64,000 nucleotides of DNA from JAQBDA01 sp963709875. Its GTDB lineage: Bacteria > Chloroflexota > Anaerolineae > Anaerolineales > UBA4823. Positions 18,398 through 28,540 of this stretch are shown one piece after another. Position 1 is the stretch's first letter; every line of letters starts with the position of its first letter. The notes beneath the pieces were generated by a model. The model worked only from the letters and a program-made list of their open reading frames with translations, ran no database searches and was not told where the DNA came from. Made by a program: the position numbers and the translations under genes. Location of the stretch: NCBI GenBank assembly GCA_963709875.1, contig CAVPYB010000014.1:434001-498000 (forward strand), in the 5' to 3' direction.

Positions 18398-19108
18398 ATG
18401 AAAGATAAAATACGAGTGGCAATCCTGGATGACCATCAGGGGATAATCGATGGGTATCTCTACCGCCTGGGAAGCGCTCCAGATATTGAGGTTGTGGCAA
18501 CCATCCTCTTCGGTGAAGACCTGGAGGAGAGGTTAGCCGCACAACCGGTGGATGTGCTTGTGCTGGACGTGCAGATCCCCACCAGCCCCAACAACCCTAA
18601 CCCTTACCCCATCCTGTATATGATCCCCAGGCTGCTGGAGCTATATCCGGATATGGTTGTGCTGGTCATCTCCATGCATACCCAGCGCACATTGATCAAT
18701 GCAGTCATGGAGTCTGGAGCCAGTGGTTATATCGTTAAAGATGACCAGGCGACAATCCGGGAGCTGCCATCCGTGATACGCACGGTTGCAGGCGGCAGCA
18801 TCTATATGAGCCAGTATGCGTACCAGGAGCTGAAAAGAAGCAAAACCGGTGCCCTGCTCCAGCCGCTTTCCCCACGCCAGTTGGAAGCCTTATCCATGTG
18901 CGCGACCTACCCGGATGCAAGCACAGATGAGCTGTCACAGATGATGAATATTGCCAACTCAACATTGCGCAATCTCCTGTCTGGGGCTTATCTAAAATTG
19001 AATGTCCGCAGCAAGGCGGCCGCCATTGCGAAAGCCCGTCAGTTGGGTATGATTACCCCAGAAAAGCCATCCCCAGATGTAAGATCATTTCAGGGGAACT
19101 CGCGTTGA
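18398..19108 (+). CDS. Response regulator with a divergent LuxR-like output domain
   Basis: 236 residues from the ATG at 18398, with AAGGA 7 bp upstream. An in-frame extension to 18284 lies within the structured repeat and is unlikely to be translated. The receiver has Asp11/Asp12, phospho-acceptor Asp57 (VLVLDVQIPT) and Lys in VKDDQ. The C-terminus (about 165-225, LSPRQLEALSMCATYPDASTDELS) is a weak LuxR-type helix-turn-helix. The kinase gene 59 bp downstream is the probable partner. Confidence 0.85.
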   Translation: MKDKIRVAILDDHQGIIDGYLYRLGSAPDIEVVATILFGEDLEERLAAQPVDVLVLDVQIPTSPNNPNPYPILYMIPRLLELYPDMVVLVISMHTQRTLINAVMESGASGYIVKDDQATIRELPSVIRTVAGGSIYMSQYAYQELKRSKTGALLQPLSPRQLEALSMCATYPDASTDELSQMMNIANSTLRNLLSGAYLKLNVRSKAAAIAKARQLGMITPEKPSPDVRSFQGNSR

Positions 19109-19167
19109 GCGCGCCTGGCATTACCCTGGATCAAGAAAACCCCCGCAGGTTCAGAGAGTGAGTTCTT

Positions 19168-21471
19168 TTGGTCAGAGCCAGGCTTTCCTCATTATATGAA
19201 ATTGGCATAGCCGCTGCGACATTTGTCGTCCTGGTGATTTTTGGCTACGTATATCTGTTCGAGGTCCCATATCTCGGATTCTTGTTCGATTCCTCGAATG
19301 GCGTGGTTACTGTCCTGCACTCGGGAGACAATTCATCACAGCGGCTTGTAACGGGCGATTTCCTGGTGCAGGTCAATGGCATGGTCTGGGATGAATATGC
19401 GATAAATGAACGGCAGTCGCTGCTCTTCGACCTTGGGGAGCTTTCTCAGGTCGATCTGGTGATACGACGCGGTGAAGAAAACATCAACCTACTGTGGGTA
19501 ATCCCCGGTGTAAATATCCCCGAGTTCCTATACCGCATCGTGTCTGGTTGGTGGCTGCCGCTCGCATTCTGGCTGGCAGGCGTCGCCACGATGCTGCTCG
19601 TGCGTCCAAAAGGCGCGCGCTGGTGGCTCTTATTCATCTTCTTCTATCTGGTTGCGTTGGCAGTCAGTGCCGGGGTGATATCCCCGTATGGGTTCTTCCG
19701 TACACCCAGGATAATGCGCACAGCCGTCTGGTTGCTGCTTCCGATCAGCTGGCATCTGCATTGGCTCTTCCCGCGCTCACTTGGCACCCCACCCAGGAGG
19801 ATTCTCTGGCTGCTGTATATCCTGGCGGGCATAATGGTGCTGGCTGAGTGGTTTGTCCTGCTGTCTGCCGATTCTTACCTGTTTGGATTCTTGCTGGCGG
19901 TGGTGAACAGTGTGGTCTTGCTGATCTTGCATGCCGTCGTCCAGCCGGATACCAGGCGGGGTATCGTTGTCCTGCTCGCGGGGCTGTCCTTGATCTTGCT
20001 GCCGTCCATTATGGGCGTTGTATCTGCCATCCTCAACGCCAGTTTTCCAGTGTACATTAATTACGCGGTCTTGATCTTCCCTGGGATCGCGCTGGCGTAT
20101 TTCTACGTTATCTATCGAGGCGATGCAGCGGGTCTGGAGCTGCGCGCCAACCGGGTGATCACGGTGATTATCTACAGCGGAATTCTGCTGGCGATTGCCG
20201 TCGTCCTGGCTTTTATCGCTACCGCGGTGCTCAAAGACCCTCGGTATCATCTTGCAACCGGTATCGCCCTGACCTTCCTGCTGGGTTTGATGACCGTCTT
20301 GATCTACCCTTCGTACCAGCACTATGTCGAACGCCATCTGTTGGGCATCCCCTTGCCGCCTACGCAGCTGCTCGAGCGTTATACCACGCGCATGACCGCC
20401 AGCCTGGGAATGGGTGATCTCATCCATATCCTGCGGGATGAGGCTTTACCGACCATGCTGATCCGCGAAGCAGCCATCCTTCGTCTGGATAATGCTATGA
20501 ACTCCAATCTGGTATTCCAGATTGGTATCGATGATAAGAACCTGCCAACCCAGGAACAGATCACAGAGCTTCTTGCGCAGGCAGGCAGTTTCCCACGACC
20601 AGATCCAGGTGTCGATTTCGAGGTTGTGTGCCCATGGGCATACCTGGTCCTGACCCTATCGGTCACCGGACAGAACATCGGTATTTGCCTGTTAGGCAAG
20701 CGCGACCCGGATGATTATTACAGCCGCTCGGACATCCGCATCTTGCAGGCGCTCATGGACCAGACCGCCCTGGCGCTGGTGAATATCGACCAGGCGGAAC
20801 AGCTGCGCGTGCTGTATCAAAAGGACATCGAGCGGCAGGAGTTGGAACGCAGCCACCTGGCGCGCGAGCTGCACGACGACGTGCTCAACCAGCTCGGCAT
20901 GCTGTGGATGAGCGTGGATGAGCGTCAGGCCGGAGAGCAGTTCGCCATTGCCTACCAGACGTCCGTCACGCGGATCAGAGAGATCATCAGCGGTCTGCGC
21001 CCGGGCATGCTCATGTACGGGCTGCGTTTTGCAATGGAAGAATTAACCGAGGAGACCGCTACTCAGGTAGGCGGCGACATCGCCATCCTGCTGCAGGTCC
21101 CACCCAGCGACAGCCGCTACCCCCCGGATGTTGAGCTGCACCTGTTCCGCATCGTCCAGCAGGCCTGCCAGAACGCGCTAAAGCATTCCGATGCGCAATG
21201 TATCTATCTGCGCGGAGAGCTGGATCACAGCCGTATTGAGTTGGTAGTCGAAGACGATGGCATCGGCTTCCTGGCAGGTGACCATCTCGACCTCGGCCGG
21301 CTGCTGGCGAATAAGCACTATGGTCTGGCAGGGATGCACGAGCGTGCGGCACTGATCGGCGCGCAGATGCAGATTGACTCAGCCCCAGGCAGGGGCACCC
21401 GCGTGCGCGTGATATGGGAGACCGATACCCCGGCGCCTCTCCCACCGGACAGGCTGTTATTCTCGGGTTAA
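19168..21471 (+). CDS. Membrane sensor histidine kinase with PDZ-like and 7TM sensor region
   Basis: 767 residues from a TTG; a later start is possible. One N-terminal helix (about 10-30), a PDZ-like periplasmic segment (about 45-105, LVTGDFLVQVNGMVW), seven to eight membrane helices (about 125-385), a GAF-like domain (about 400-540), HisKA_3 with His569 in ARELHDDVLNQLG, and an HATPase domain (NALKHSDA, DDGIGF). It probably phosphorylates the regulator encoded just upstream. Its end overlaps the convergent dnaE2-like gene by 15 bp. Confidence 0.87.
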   Translation: MVRARLSSLYEIGIAAATFVVLVIFGYVYLFEVPYLGFLFDSSNGVVTVLHSGDNSSQRLVTGDFLVQVNGMVWDEYAINERQSLLFDLGELSQVDLVIRRGEENINLLWVIPGVNIPEFLYRIVSGWWLPLAFWLAGVATMLLVRPKGARWWLLFIFFYLVALAVSAGVISPYGFFRTPRIMRTAVWLLLPISWHLHWLFPRSLGTPPRRILWLLYILAGIMVLAEWFVLLSADSYLFGFLLAVVNSVVLLILHAVVQPDTRRGIVVLLAGLSLILLPSIMGVVSAILNASFPVYINYAVLIFPGIALAYFYVIYRGDAAGLELRANRVITVIIYSGILLAIAVVLAFIATAVLKDPRYHLATGIALTFLLGLMTVLIYPSYQHYVERHLLGIPLPPTQLLERYTTRMTASLGMGDLIHILRDEALPTMLIREAAILRLDNAMNSNLVFQIGIDDKNLPTQEQITELLAQAGSFPRPDPGVDFEVVCPWAYLVLTLSVTGQNIGICLLGKRDPDDYYSRSDIRILQALMDQTALALVNIDQAEQLRVLYQKDIERQELERSHLARELHDDVLNQLGMLWMSVDERQAGEQFAIAYQTSVTRIREIISGLRPGMLMYGLRFAMEELTEETATQVGGDIAILLQVPPSDSRYPPDVELHLFRIVQQACQNALKHSDAQCIYLRGELDHSRIELVVEDDGIGFLAGDHLDLGRLLANKHYGLAGMHERAALIGAQMQIDSAPGRGTRVRVIWETDTPAPLPPDRLLFSG

Positions 21472-24400
21472 CGACCACATGCGCTCGGCACGCAGGTATG
21501 GCTCGGAGCTGTCCTGGTCGATCTCGACCTGTCCATCGATGATATAAGGTCCCAAATCTTTCAGCTCAGTGCGGCTGCGCCTGTATGCTTCGTCGAAGAA
21601 GATCACATCCAGCATCCCTTCTAAATCTTCCAGCGTCATGAAGTATATATAGCCGCCTCTGGATGTCCGGGTGCGTCTCCCGGTCTGGAGCATGCCTGCC
21701 ACGCGCACACGCTCACCGGCTCGCTGTGCGGCGTCCAGGGTGTTTATTGCACCTGCGGTCGCGATCTTCCTGGCTTGCAGCTCCAAAGGGTGGGCGATGA
21801 CGCTGACCCCCAGAGTGCTCTCTTGAGCGGCTGCTTTCTGTTCTATCGTCCAATCTCCGGGGGGCACTTCCGGCGAGAAGAGTGAAAGCTGGCCGCCGCG
21901 CCACCCTCCCTCCTTCAGCCGTTCCAGCAGGTCGGGAATCGTCCCCAGCCCTTCCAGCGCGCCACAGCGTACCAGGTTTTCGGCTTCGACCGGACGAGGG
22001 TCGGCGCGTGCCAAGAAATCCTGGAACGAGCGGAATGGGCGCTGGCTGATAATGCGCCTTTGTGTGCGCCGCGTGAGCTCCCGCACCTGGCTCAGACCCA
22101 TGAACAGGTTCGGCTGACCATCGAGATAGGTCACGCTGAACTCGGGACGGGCGTAGTTTATATGGGGAGGCTGGAGTAGGAGCCCCAGGCGGCGCGCTTC
22201 CATAAGGTACACCCGCTGGCTGTAGTAGCCGCCCCAATTCGCCAGCACGGCTGCCATGAAGACCTCCGGGTGGTGTGCTTTACACCATGCTGACCGCCAT
22301 GCAACCTGGGCATAAGAAGCGGCGTGCGCTTTGGGGAAGCCATAGCCGGCGAAGGCTGCCATCAGCTCCCAGATCGGTTCGGCGATTGTCTCGGGTATGT
22401 CGCTGACTGCCTGCGCGCCGCGGATAAACTTGTCCTTAAGAGTCTGCATTTCTTTGCCGGGGTCGAAGTGCGACATTGCCCGGCGCAGCAGGTCGGCATC
22501 TGCCAGGCTCAGCCCGGCTAACTCGTGGGCGATCCGCAGGACCTGCTCCTGGTACAGGATCACGCCGTGTGTATCTTGCAGCAGCGGTGCCAGGGAGGGG
22601 TGCAGGTGCTCGGCGGGCTCTAATCCCAGGTGGCGGCGGACGAAGGCGCCTTTCAGCCCTCCGGTCAGCGGTCCGGGGCGGTAAAGAGCCAGGGCAACCA
22701 TCAGATCATCCAGGCTGCGCGCCTGGATCTCTTTCAACGTGGCTCGCATCCCCCGGCTTTCGATCTGAAAGCAGCCGATCGTGCGCCCCTCCTGGATCAG
22801 GTCGGATGTCTCCTGATCCTCCTCCGGGATCTCCTCCAGGGCGGACAGCGGGTTGACCTGGCTCCCGGGTTTGCCTTTCTGGATGGCGTGCCCGACATCC
22901 CCCAACACGGTCAGGCCGCGGATCCCCAATAAGTCGATCTTGACTAGCCCGATCCGCTCGATGGAGTCCAGGTCGAACTGCGTGATAACAACTCCCTTGG
23001 CAGCCATCTGTGTCGGCACCAGATCGGTGAGCAGTCCTGGCGCGATGACCACACCTCCAGGGTGGATGGAGAGGTGGTGGGGCAGCCCGATCAATCGGGC
23101 TGCGTGCTGGAAGATCTCTTTATGGCGTGGGCTTGTGTACTGGCTGGCAAGCTCCGCGTAGGGATCGTCGGAGGCGGGTTCGGCGAGCGGCGGTCCATAC
23201 CAGCGATAAGGAAGACCTTCGGCAAGTTTTTTGATCTCGGCCTGGGATGAACCAAATGCTTTGGCTGCTTCTCGTAAAGCCGACCTGCGCCGGAAGCGGT
23301 TGATCGTGCAGACCATCGCCACCCGTTCTGCTCCGTAGTGCTGGTAGACATAGCGGATCACGCTGTCGCGGCGGCGCGAGCACAGGTCGGTGTCGATATC
23401 CGGTGGGGTTGCTCGCGCTGGATTCAAAAAGCGCTCGAAATACAGGTTCAAGCGAATAGGATCGGGGCTGGTGATGCCAAGACAATGTGCCACCAGGGAG
23501 GAGGCTGCCGACCCGCGTGATGAGTATGGCACACCCTGCTGGCGGGCAAATTTCAGGACATCCTCCATGATCAAGAAGAGCGAGGCATAACCGCTGGATG
23601 CGATGACCTCCAGCTCGTGATCCAGACGGGCTTCTAGTTCCGGGGTTGCACGGTTGTAATTTTCTTGCAATCCGTTCAGAGCTTTTTCCCGCAGCAGTTG
23701 GTCGCTGCTCACCCCCTGTGGGAGGTCAACTTCCGGAAAGTGTGGTTTGCCGAGCGGCAGCTCCATCCGGCAGCGTTCGGCGATCTCCAGGGTATTCTGC
23801 AGCGCCTCCGGGTAGCTGTTGAAGCGTGCCTGCATATCTTCCGCGCTGGCGAAGTATGCCCGCGGAGGGGCTGCGGCTTCGGTCGGCAGGCTGTCCAGGC
23901 GGGTATTTAGACGGATTGCTGCTGCTACCTGCTGGGTGCGCTCATCCTCGGGCTTCATATAGTGGATGTCGTGGGTGGCGGCTGTAGGTAAGCCAAGCTG
24001 TTGTGCGGCACTGGAAAGCGCCTCGACCCAGGATTGGTCCGCCCTGCTGTGGAGCTGCAGCTCGACATACAGCCCTCCCGGGAACACCTCCTCGAGCAGC
24101 TTCAGCCAGCGGGTGATGGTAGCGCTGTCGCTGCCCGTCGCCAGCCTGGCAGCCAGCCCGCGCCAGCCGCCGGTCAGGCACAGCAGCCCGGCAGAATTGT
24201 CTGCCAGCTGCTGGAATGACACGCACAGCGCAGCGGGGGAGGTTGGATTCGAGCTGGCAAGGCTGCTCAGGCGACACAGACTGCCCCAGCCGTCCATATT
24301 GCAGGCCAGCAATGCTAACCGGCTGTCTTCACTCTGCTGGGTTGCAGCTATAAAGTCCGCCGGTGGGGCAACCTCCAGCTCCAGCCCCAGGATCGGACGT

Positions 24401-24573
24401 ACGCCGACCGCCAGACAATCCTCGTAAAACTCGACCGCCCCTGTCAGCCAGCGGTGATCGGTCAGCGCCAGGGCAGGCATCCCTTGCTGTGCGGCGGCAT
24501 AGGCCAGCTCAGCTGGCATGGGCAAACCTTCCAGGAAAGAATAGCAGGAGCGTGTGCGCAGGTGGACGTACAT
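21457..24573 (-). CDS. dnaE2: DNA polymerase III alpha subunit, DnaE2 (error-prone) type
   Basis: 1038 residues: N-terminal PHP domain (1-200, HLRTRSCYSFLEG, ALTDHR), polymerase core with the catalytic triplet PDIDTD (about 390-395) and PYSSRGSAASSLVAH, helix-hairpin-helix region, and C-terminal OB fold (RVRVAGMLQTGRRTRTSRG). The length fits DnaE2 and not the 1150-residue replicative DnaE1. DnaE2 polymerases carry out damage-tolerant, mutagenic synthesis. PolB- and RecA-like genes lie upstream on the same strand, separated only by a plus-strand gene. The frame is intact, unlike those neighbours. Confidence 0.85.
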   Translation of the reverse strand: MYVHLRTRSCYSFLEGLPMPAELAYAAAQQGMPALALTDHRWLTGAVEFYEDCLAVGVRPILGLELEVAPPADFIAATQQSEDSRLALLACNMDGWGSLCRLSSLASSNPTSPAALCVSFQQLADNSAGLLCLTGGWRGLAARLATGSDSATITRWLKLLEEVFPGGLYVELQLHSRADQSWVEALSSAAQQLGLPTAATHDIHYMKPEDERTQQVAAAIRLNTRLDSLPTEAAAPPRAYFASAEDMQARFNSYPEALQNTLEIAERCRMELPLGKPHFPEVDLPQGVSSDQLLREKALNGLQENYNRATPELEARLDHELEVIASSGYASLFLIMEDVLKFARQQGVPYSSRGSAASSLVAHCLGITSPDPIRLNLYFERFLNPARATPPDIDTDLCSRRRDSVIRYVYQHYGAERVAMVCTINRFRRRSALREAAKAFGSSQAEIKKLAEGLPYRWYGPPLAEPASDDPYAELASQYTSPRHKEIFQHAARLIGLPHHLSIHPGGVVIAPGLLTDLVPTQMAAKGVVITQFDLDSIERIGLVKIDLLGIRGLTVLGDVGHAIQKGKPGSQVNPLSALEEIPEEDQETSDLIQEGRTIGCFQIESRGMRATLKEIQARSLDDLMVALALYRPGPLTGGLKGAFVRRHLGLEPAEHLHPSLAPLLQDTHGVILYQEQVLRIAHELAGLSLADADLLRRAMSHFDPGKEMQTLKDKFIRGAQAVSDIPETIAEPIWELMAAFAGYGFPKAHAASYAQVAWRSAWCKAHHPEVFMAAVLANWGGYYSQRVYLMEARRLGLLLQPPHINYARPEFSVTYLDGQPNLFMGLSQVRELTRRTQRRIISQRPFRSFQDFLARADPRPVEAENLVRCGALEGLGTIPDLLERLKEGGWRGGQLSLFSPEVPPGDWTIEQKAAAQESTLGVSVIAHPLELQARKIATAGAINTLDAAQRAGERVRVAGMLQTGRRTRTSRGGYIYFMTLEDLEGMLDVIFFDEAYRRSRTELKDLGPYIIDGQVEIDQDSSEPYLRAERMWSLTRE

Positions 24574-24612
24574 ACAACTGTATTTTAGCAGAGGCAGTGG
24601 ATGGAAAAAGCG

Positions 24613-24641
24613 TTGAAAAATTCGGATATTTCATGTATATT
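24613..24641 (+). promoter_or_regulatory. Promoter of the MerB-like/AAA+ gene
   Basis: TTGAAA (24613-24618), a 17-bp spacer and TATATT (24636-24641), about 50 bp upstream of the start codon. AGGATAGG just before the GTG/ATG pair (24691/24694) is a weak ribosome-binding site. No MerR-type dyad is evident in the spacer. Confidence 0.6.
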
Positions 24642-24693
24642 ATATACGGTTAGCTGGGATGGGAATTCGATACTTGAAAGGGCAGGATAGGTG

Positions 24694-26253
24694 ATGTCAA
24701 ATTCAAACCGGGTTCAGAGTGCATATACCTTCATCCTGGAGCACTTTATCCAAACCGGTCGAGCGCCCCACTATACAGAGCTTGCCGCTGGTCTGGGAGT
24801 TTTACCGGATGAAGCGCGGGAGCTGCAGCATGAGGCTGCTTTCTCGGATGGGGCTGGCGGCTGTTGGATGAGCCACGATACGGATTATATCGAGTCGTGG
24901 GCGCCGTTCTCCAACATTCCCACCCACCATCTGATCTCGGTGGATGGCGTACAGAAGTGGTATGGACAGTGAGGCCTGGAATCGCTGGCTGTGCGCTGGC
25001 TGCTCCCAGGTCGTGAAGTACAGCTGGATACCAGCTATCTGGATTGTGGCGAGCACATCCGCATCCGCATGCGCGATGAAGTCATCCTGGAGATCGACCC
25101 ACCGACAGCGGTAGGATATACGATTTCCCCGTTCACCAAATGGCGGGAGGGGTCAAAAGCGTTCAATTGAAGTCGTATGAATCTCTTCCGGTCGGAAGAG
25201 CACGTAAAGCGCTGGAGCCTCTACCAGAGGATTGCTGAGGACTATATCTTACCGGTTACAGACTGGGCGCAAATCTTCAGCCGGCCATTATTCCACAACC
25301 GTCTCTCGCCGGATTATCTCGAGAACGCCGGTCGCTATCTGGAAGATTACCACCTGGCGCTGAAAGAGCTTGGCAAGAACAGCCCATACTGGCAGTATCC
25401 TTTTATCGGTCAACTGGATATTGTTAAACTCTCCCGCTACTGCGTGATCGGCAACTACACTCGCTTCGAAGAGAGCGCCTTGAATTCTTTGAAAGACGCT
25501 TATCAGAACATTATGATCGGCTTCCTGAACCCTGAACCTCGCCGGGATAACCATATGATCTGGGCTGCTCCGGGCAGTGGCAAGTCTTATTTCGTCCAGC
25601 AAATAGCCCGGACGCTGGGAGATTGCTGCAGCTACGTGGAACTCAATATGGCGAAAATCAGCGAGGCGGAGTTCCACGCTGCCATGCAGGAGATTAGCGC
25701 CAGCCAGCAGCCCATACTCTGCCTTTTGGATGAGATCGATGCCAGACCGGATGCATCCTGGCCCTACGAGATGCTGCTGCCGTTTTTAGATTCCGCGATC
25801 GATAACCCGATCCACAGCGTCTTTGTGATGGCAGGCAGCTCCGGGTACAGTATGGCAGGCATGAAAGAGCGCATGGGATCACGCCCAAAAGGAAATGACC
25901 TGCTGAGCCGCATACCTGCTGAAAATGAGTATGTCATCCCTCCGATGAGCTTCGGCGACCGTATCCTGGTCGTCTTGAGCCAGTTCGTTCGAGCGGGTAA
26001 GATCGCGGGACGGGATATCCGCTCGGTTGAGAAGCTGGGACTATATTACATCGCCCTCAACAGCAAGCTCGCCAACCCTCGCCAGCTGTACGAGTTTGCC
26101 ATACGGGCGGTGGATCGCGGCGCCCGCAGTGATGACCGCATAAAATACGACCAGTTATTTGTGCCCGGCGATCCGGAGAACAAGCGCTTCTGGCTCGAAG
26201 TCTCAGCCGTAGCCGGGGAATTGATCAACAGCTACGTTATCGTCGAAGAATAA
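24694..26253 (+). CDS. MerB-like organomercurial lyase fused to AAA+ ATPase, two in-frame TGA (putative Sec93 and Sec159)
   Basis: One frame of 520 codons is open except for TGA at 24970 and 25168. Residues 5-160 follow the MerB family: a winged-helix start (ILEHFIQTGRAPHYTELAAGLG), PFSNIPTHHLI, then WYGQ-TGA-GLESLAV, where MerB has catalytic Cys96 (AWCALDTL), and KAFN-TGA-SRMNLFRSEEH, where MerB has Cys159 (SFCCHVHFF). MerB Asp99 is Glu here. MerB-like sequence continues to about 230. An AAA+ module follows: Walker A APGSGKS (about 292-298), Walker B LLDEID (Asp346/Glu347), sensor MAGSS and an arginine-finger candidate in LLSRIP. If read through, the 519-residue protein would cleave carbon-mercury or related bonds with two selenocysteines. 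A start at the ATG of 25177 would give only the MerB tail plus ATPase and has no ribosome-binding site. Confidence 0.72.
24984..25000 (+). promoter_or_regulatory. SECIS-like hairpin after the first TGA of the MerB-like gene
   Basis: GCTGGC (24984-24989) pairs with GCTGGC (24995-25000) through four Watson-Crick and two G-U pairs around the loop TGTGC. It starts 11 nt after the TGA at 24970-24972, the spacing described for the E. coli fdhF SECIS, and the loop has a GU. A competing outer stem GGCCTGG/CCAGGTC is also possible. Weaker than the other two candidates. Confidence 0.5.
25183..25200 (+). promoter_or_regulatory. SECIS-like hairpin after the second TGA of the MerB-like gene
   Basis: CTCTTCC (25183-25189) pairs perfectly with GGAAGAG (25194-25200) around the loop GGTC. 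It begins 12 nt after the TGA at 25168-25170. A GGUC loop also occurs in the fdhF SECIS. The hairpin lies in the codons for the LFRSEEH motif, so protein and RNA constraints overlap. Confidence 0.65.
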
Positions 26254-26260
26254 TATCAGG

Positions 26261-28540
26261 TTATCCCAGTTGGCGGGCGCACCAGAACTCTGGCACGGCG
26301 ACAACGTTATCGAACAGCCGGTCGCGCAGGGCGGTCTCGCTGATGCCCAGCGGCTGGAGTACGGTGGAAGCAGCCCGCACCAGCAGGGTGGTGTAGCGGC
26401 GCACGTCCACACTGGCGGAGACTGGCGCTTCGGCGGCATCCCAGGCATGTACGCCGGGCTCCCCCAGGGTGTAGATGAAGCGCACGCACTGCCCGGGCTG
26501 CATGATTTTCTCGACACTTTGCAGCTGGGCAGCGGCGCGCGCCGCCGGCGAGGGCGAGCGGTACTCCGGCAGGGTGCGGCTCAGCTTCTGTGAGACCAAC
26601 AGGCTGCGGCAGGGGGATCTTCCCGGCACGCAGGTCCGACAGTACCCGGCGCAGCAGGCTGAAGACCTGCGGCAGGTATTTCTCCAGCTCGCCGGCGTGC
26701 TGCGCCTGTGCCAGGCAAGCCAGCATCTGCTCCTGAGTCTCGGCAATGAACAGCGGGGTGTCGCGGCGGCGGATTTCGATGCCGCGTATTTTAGAGCTGC
26801 CGTCCTGGAAAACGCCGAAGTAGCGGTTGGCGACCGGCACGCGCGCATCCAGCGCGGGAAGGCAGGAAGGCCACCCAGCGGTAGACGCCGTCCAGGGCGA
26901 TCGGCAGGCCGGTGCGGGCGGCGATTTCCTCCAGCAGCGGCTGGAAATCGGTCGGCTGGGATAGGCCCGTCTTGCTTGACCCATAAGCCATCCACGTACA
27001 TGTGCAGCACGGTGAAGCCCAGGTCTTCGGCGGCCTCCTTGGCGCGCAGCAGCGCCTCGCGCCCGTAGGCGGTGACCGCCTCGTGGGCTTCGATGCGCCC
27101 AAAACGGGCGTTCTTGTACCCCAGGTAGCCGAAACAGGTCACCAGCAGCCATTTGTGAGCGGAAGCGCACGCCTTGTAGCTCGCCCGGCGCGGGTCCCAG
27201 GCGGGCAGCTCTGCCATGCGCGCCTTGAGCGCCAGGCGTTTCTGCAGCAGCGGAGCCAGGGTCTGCGGCACCAGCCCGGGCCGGCCTGCTCGACGTACAG
27301 CTCCAGCTCGGGGATCAGCTCGACGGTCGAGCTGGACTCCCCGGCTGGGACTGCAGGATGGACGGTCTCCGGGGAGATGTTGAAGTGCACCATGATGCTC
27401 GGGTACATCGAGATGAAGTCGATCTCAGCCACATGCTGGTGCAGCCCAACGATGGGCTGGTAGACCAGCCCGCCCTGGTCGGCGTGCATCAGCTCCAGGG
27501 CGGTTTTGGGACGTTCGGCCTGCTGTTTGTGCCAGGGGACCAGGATGCCCTGGCGCAGGGCGGTCAGCATCTGCATGGCTGAGATGCCCGCTGCCGGGCG
27601 AGACCCGCGCCACGGTCTGGACCGGCAGGGCAGGTGACGCGCGCCAGCTCGAAGACGCCCTCCAGGCCGTAGTCGTGCCACAGCATGGCGTTGTGGCCGT
27701 CGATATGCCAGCGACCGAAGAGGTGGATCTGCTGCCCGCGGTAGATGATCTGCCCGTAGGAGAAATAGGAGCGCTCCTTGCGGTGCGCAACACCGCGCCC
27801 GGTCTCGCGGTTGAGCGGCAGGGGGATCTTGTGCTGCTGCGGAGAGCTCCAGCAGGTGCGGCAGCAGCCAGGTGTCGCCCCAGCTGGTGAGCAGCAGGTC
27901 GGGGTCGTGGCGCTGCAGGATGGCGCGCAGGTTGACCAGCAAGGGGCGGGCCGGGTCCAGCGCCAGGCGGTAGGAGTAGCGCCGGTCGCTGATATGCAGG
28001 TGCGAGGGAGCAGGCATGCGCCGGGTCGACATCCGGCTCGAGCGCCAGGATGCGCAGCGGCGGTGTGGGCGGGTCCAGCTCCCAGGGCGAGTTCAGGCAG
28101 GTGATAGCTGTGGATGGTGTCCTCGTCACCGGTGACCACCTCGCAGCGTGCCAGGGGGAAGGTGCCGTAGAGCGCGGCGTGGCGCAGGGAGATGGGGATA
28201 TCGGCGTCGTAGTAGGTCAGCTCGGGGAAGGCGCCGCGGCACGGTTGAACAGCCGCGGCTGCGCGGCAGGGTCTTCGACCCGCACGGCCAGCAGGGGGAA
28301 CGGATCGGGGCTGAACAGATCGCGGCGCTCGCGCGCGCGCGAGAGCTTCACGGCGAGCGGCTGCTCTTCCAGGAAGCGCCACAGGGCGCGCAGGCGCGCC
28401 GCTGGCCCGGCGGCATAAAACGTGACCGGGAAAGGCTGGCGCAGGCGGCGGCGCGTGCCGTCATCGTCCAGCAGCCACACGACCAGCCCATCCTGCGGGT
28501 CAGCGTACAGATCCAGCAGCCAGCCGGTGTGTTCAGCCAT
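26261..28540 (-). pseudogene. PolB-family DNA polymerase, many frameshifts
   Basis: The start at 28540 (MAEHTGWLLDLYADPQDGL) and the stop at 26261 bracket about 760 codons, the size of a short bacterial PolB. Homology hops between frames at least six times: exonuclease-like region (AFPELTYYDADIPIS, HDPDLLLTSWGDTWLLP), motif A (DFISMYPSIMVHFNISPET), motif B (KWLLVTCFGYLGYKNARFG) and motif C (VLHMYVDGLWV, with one Asp where YxDTD is usual). The region is very GC-rich, so the breaks may be sequence errors or true decay. It overlaps the end of the RecA-like gene in the manner of coupled genes. Confidence 0.75.

Noticed and set aside
24970..24972. First TGA of the MerB-like gene as a frameshift product
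   Set aside because: The frame is the same on both sides, unlike the other broken genes, and the stop coincides with a catalytic Cys position.
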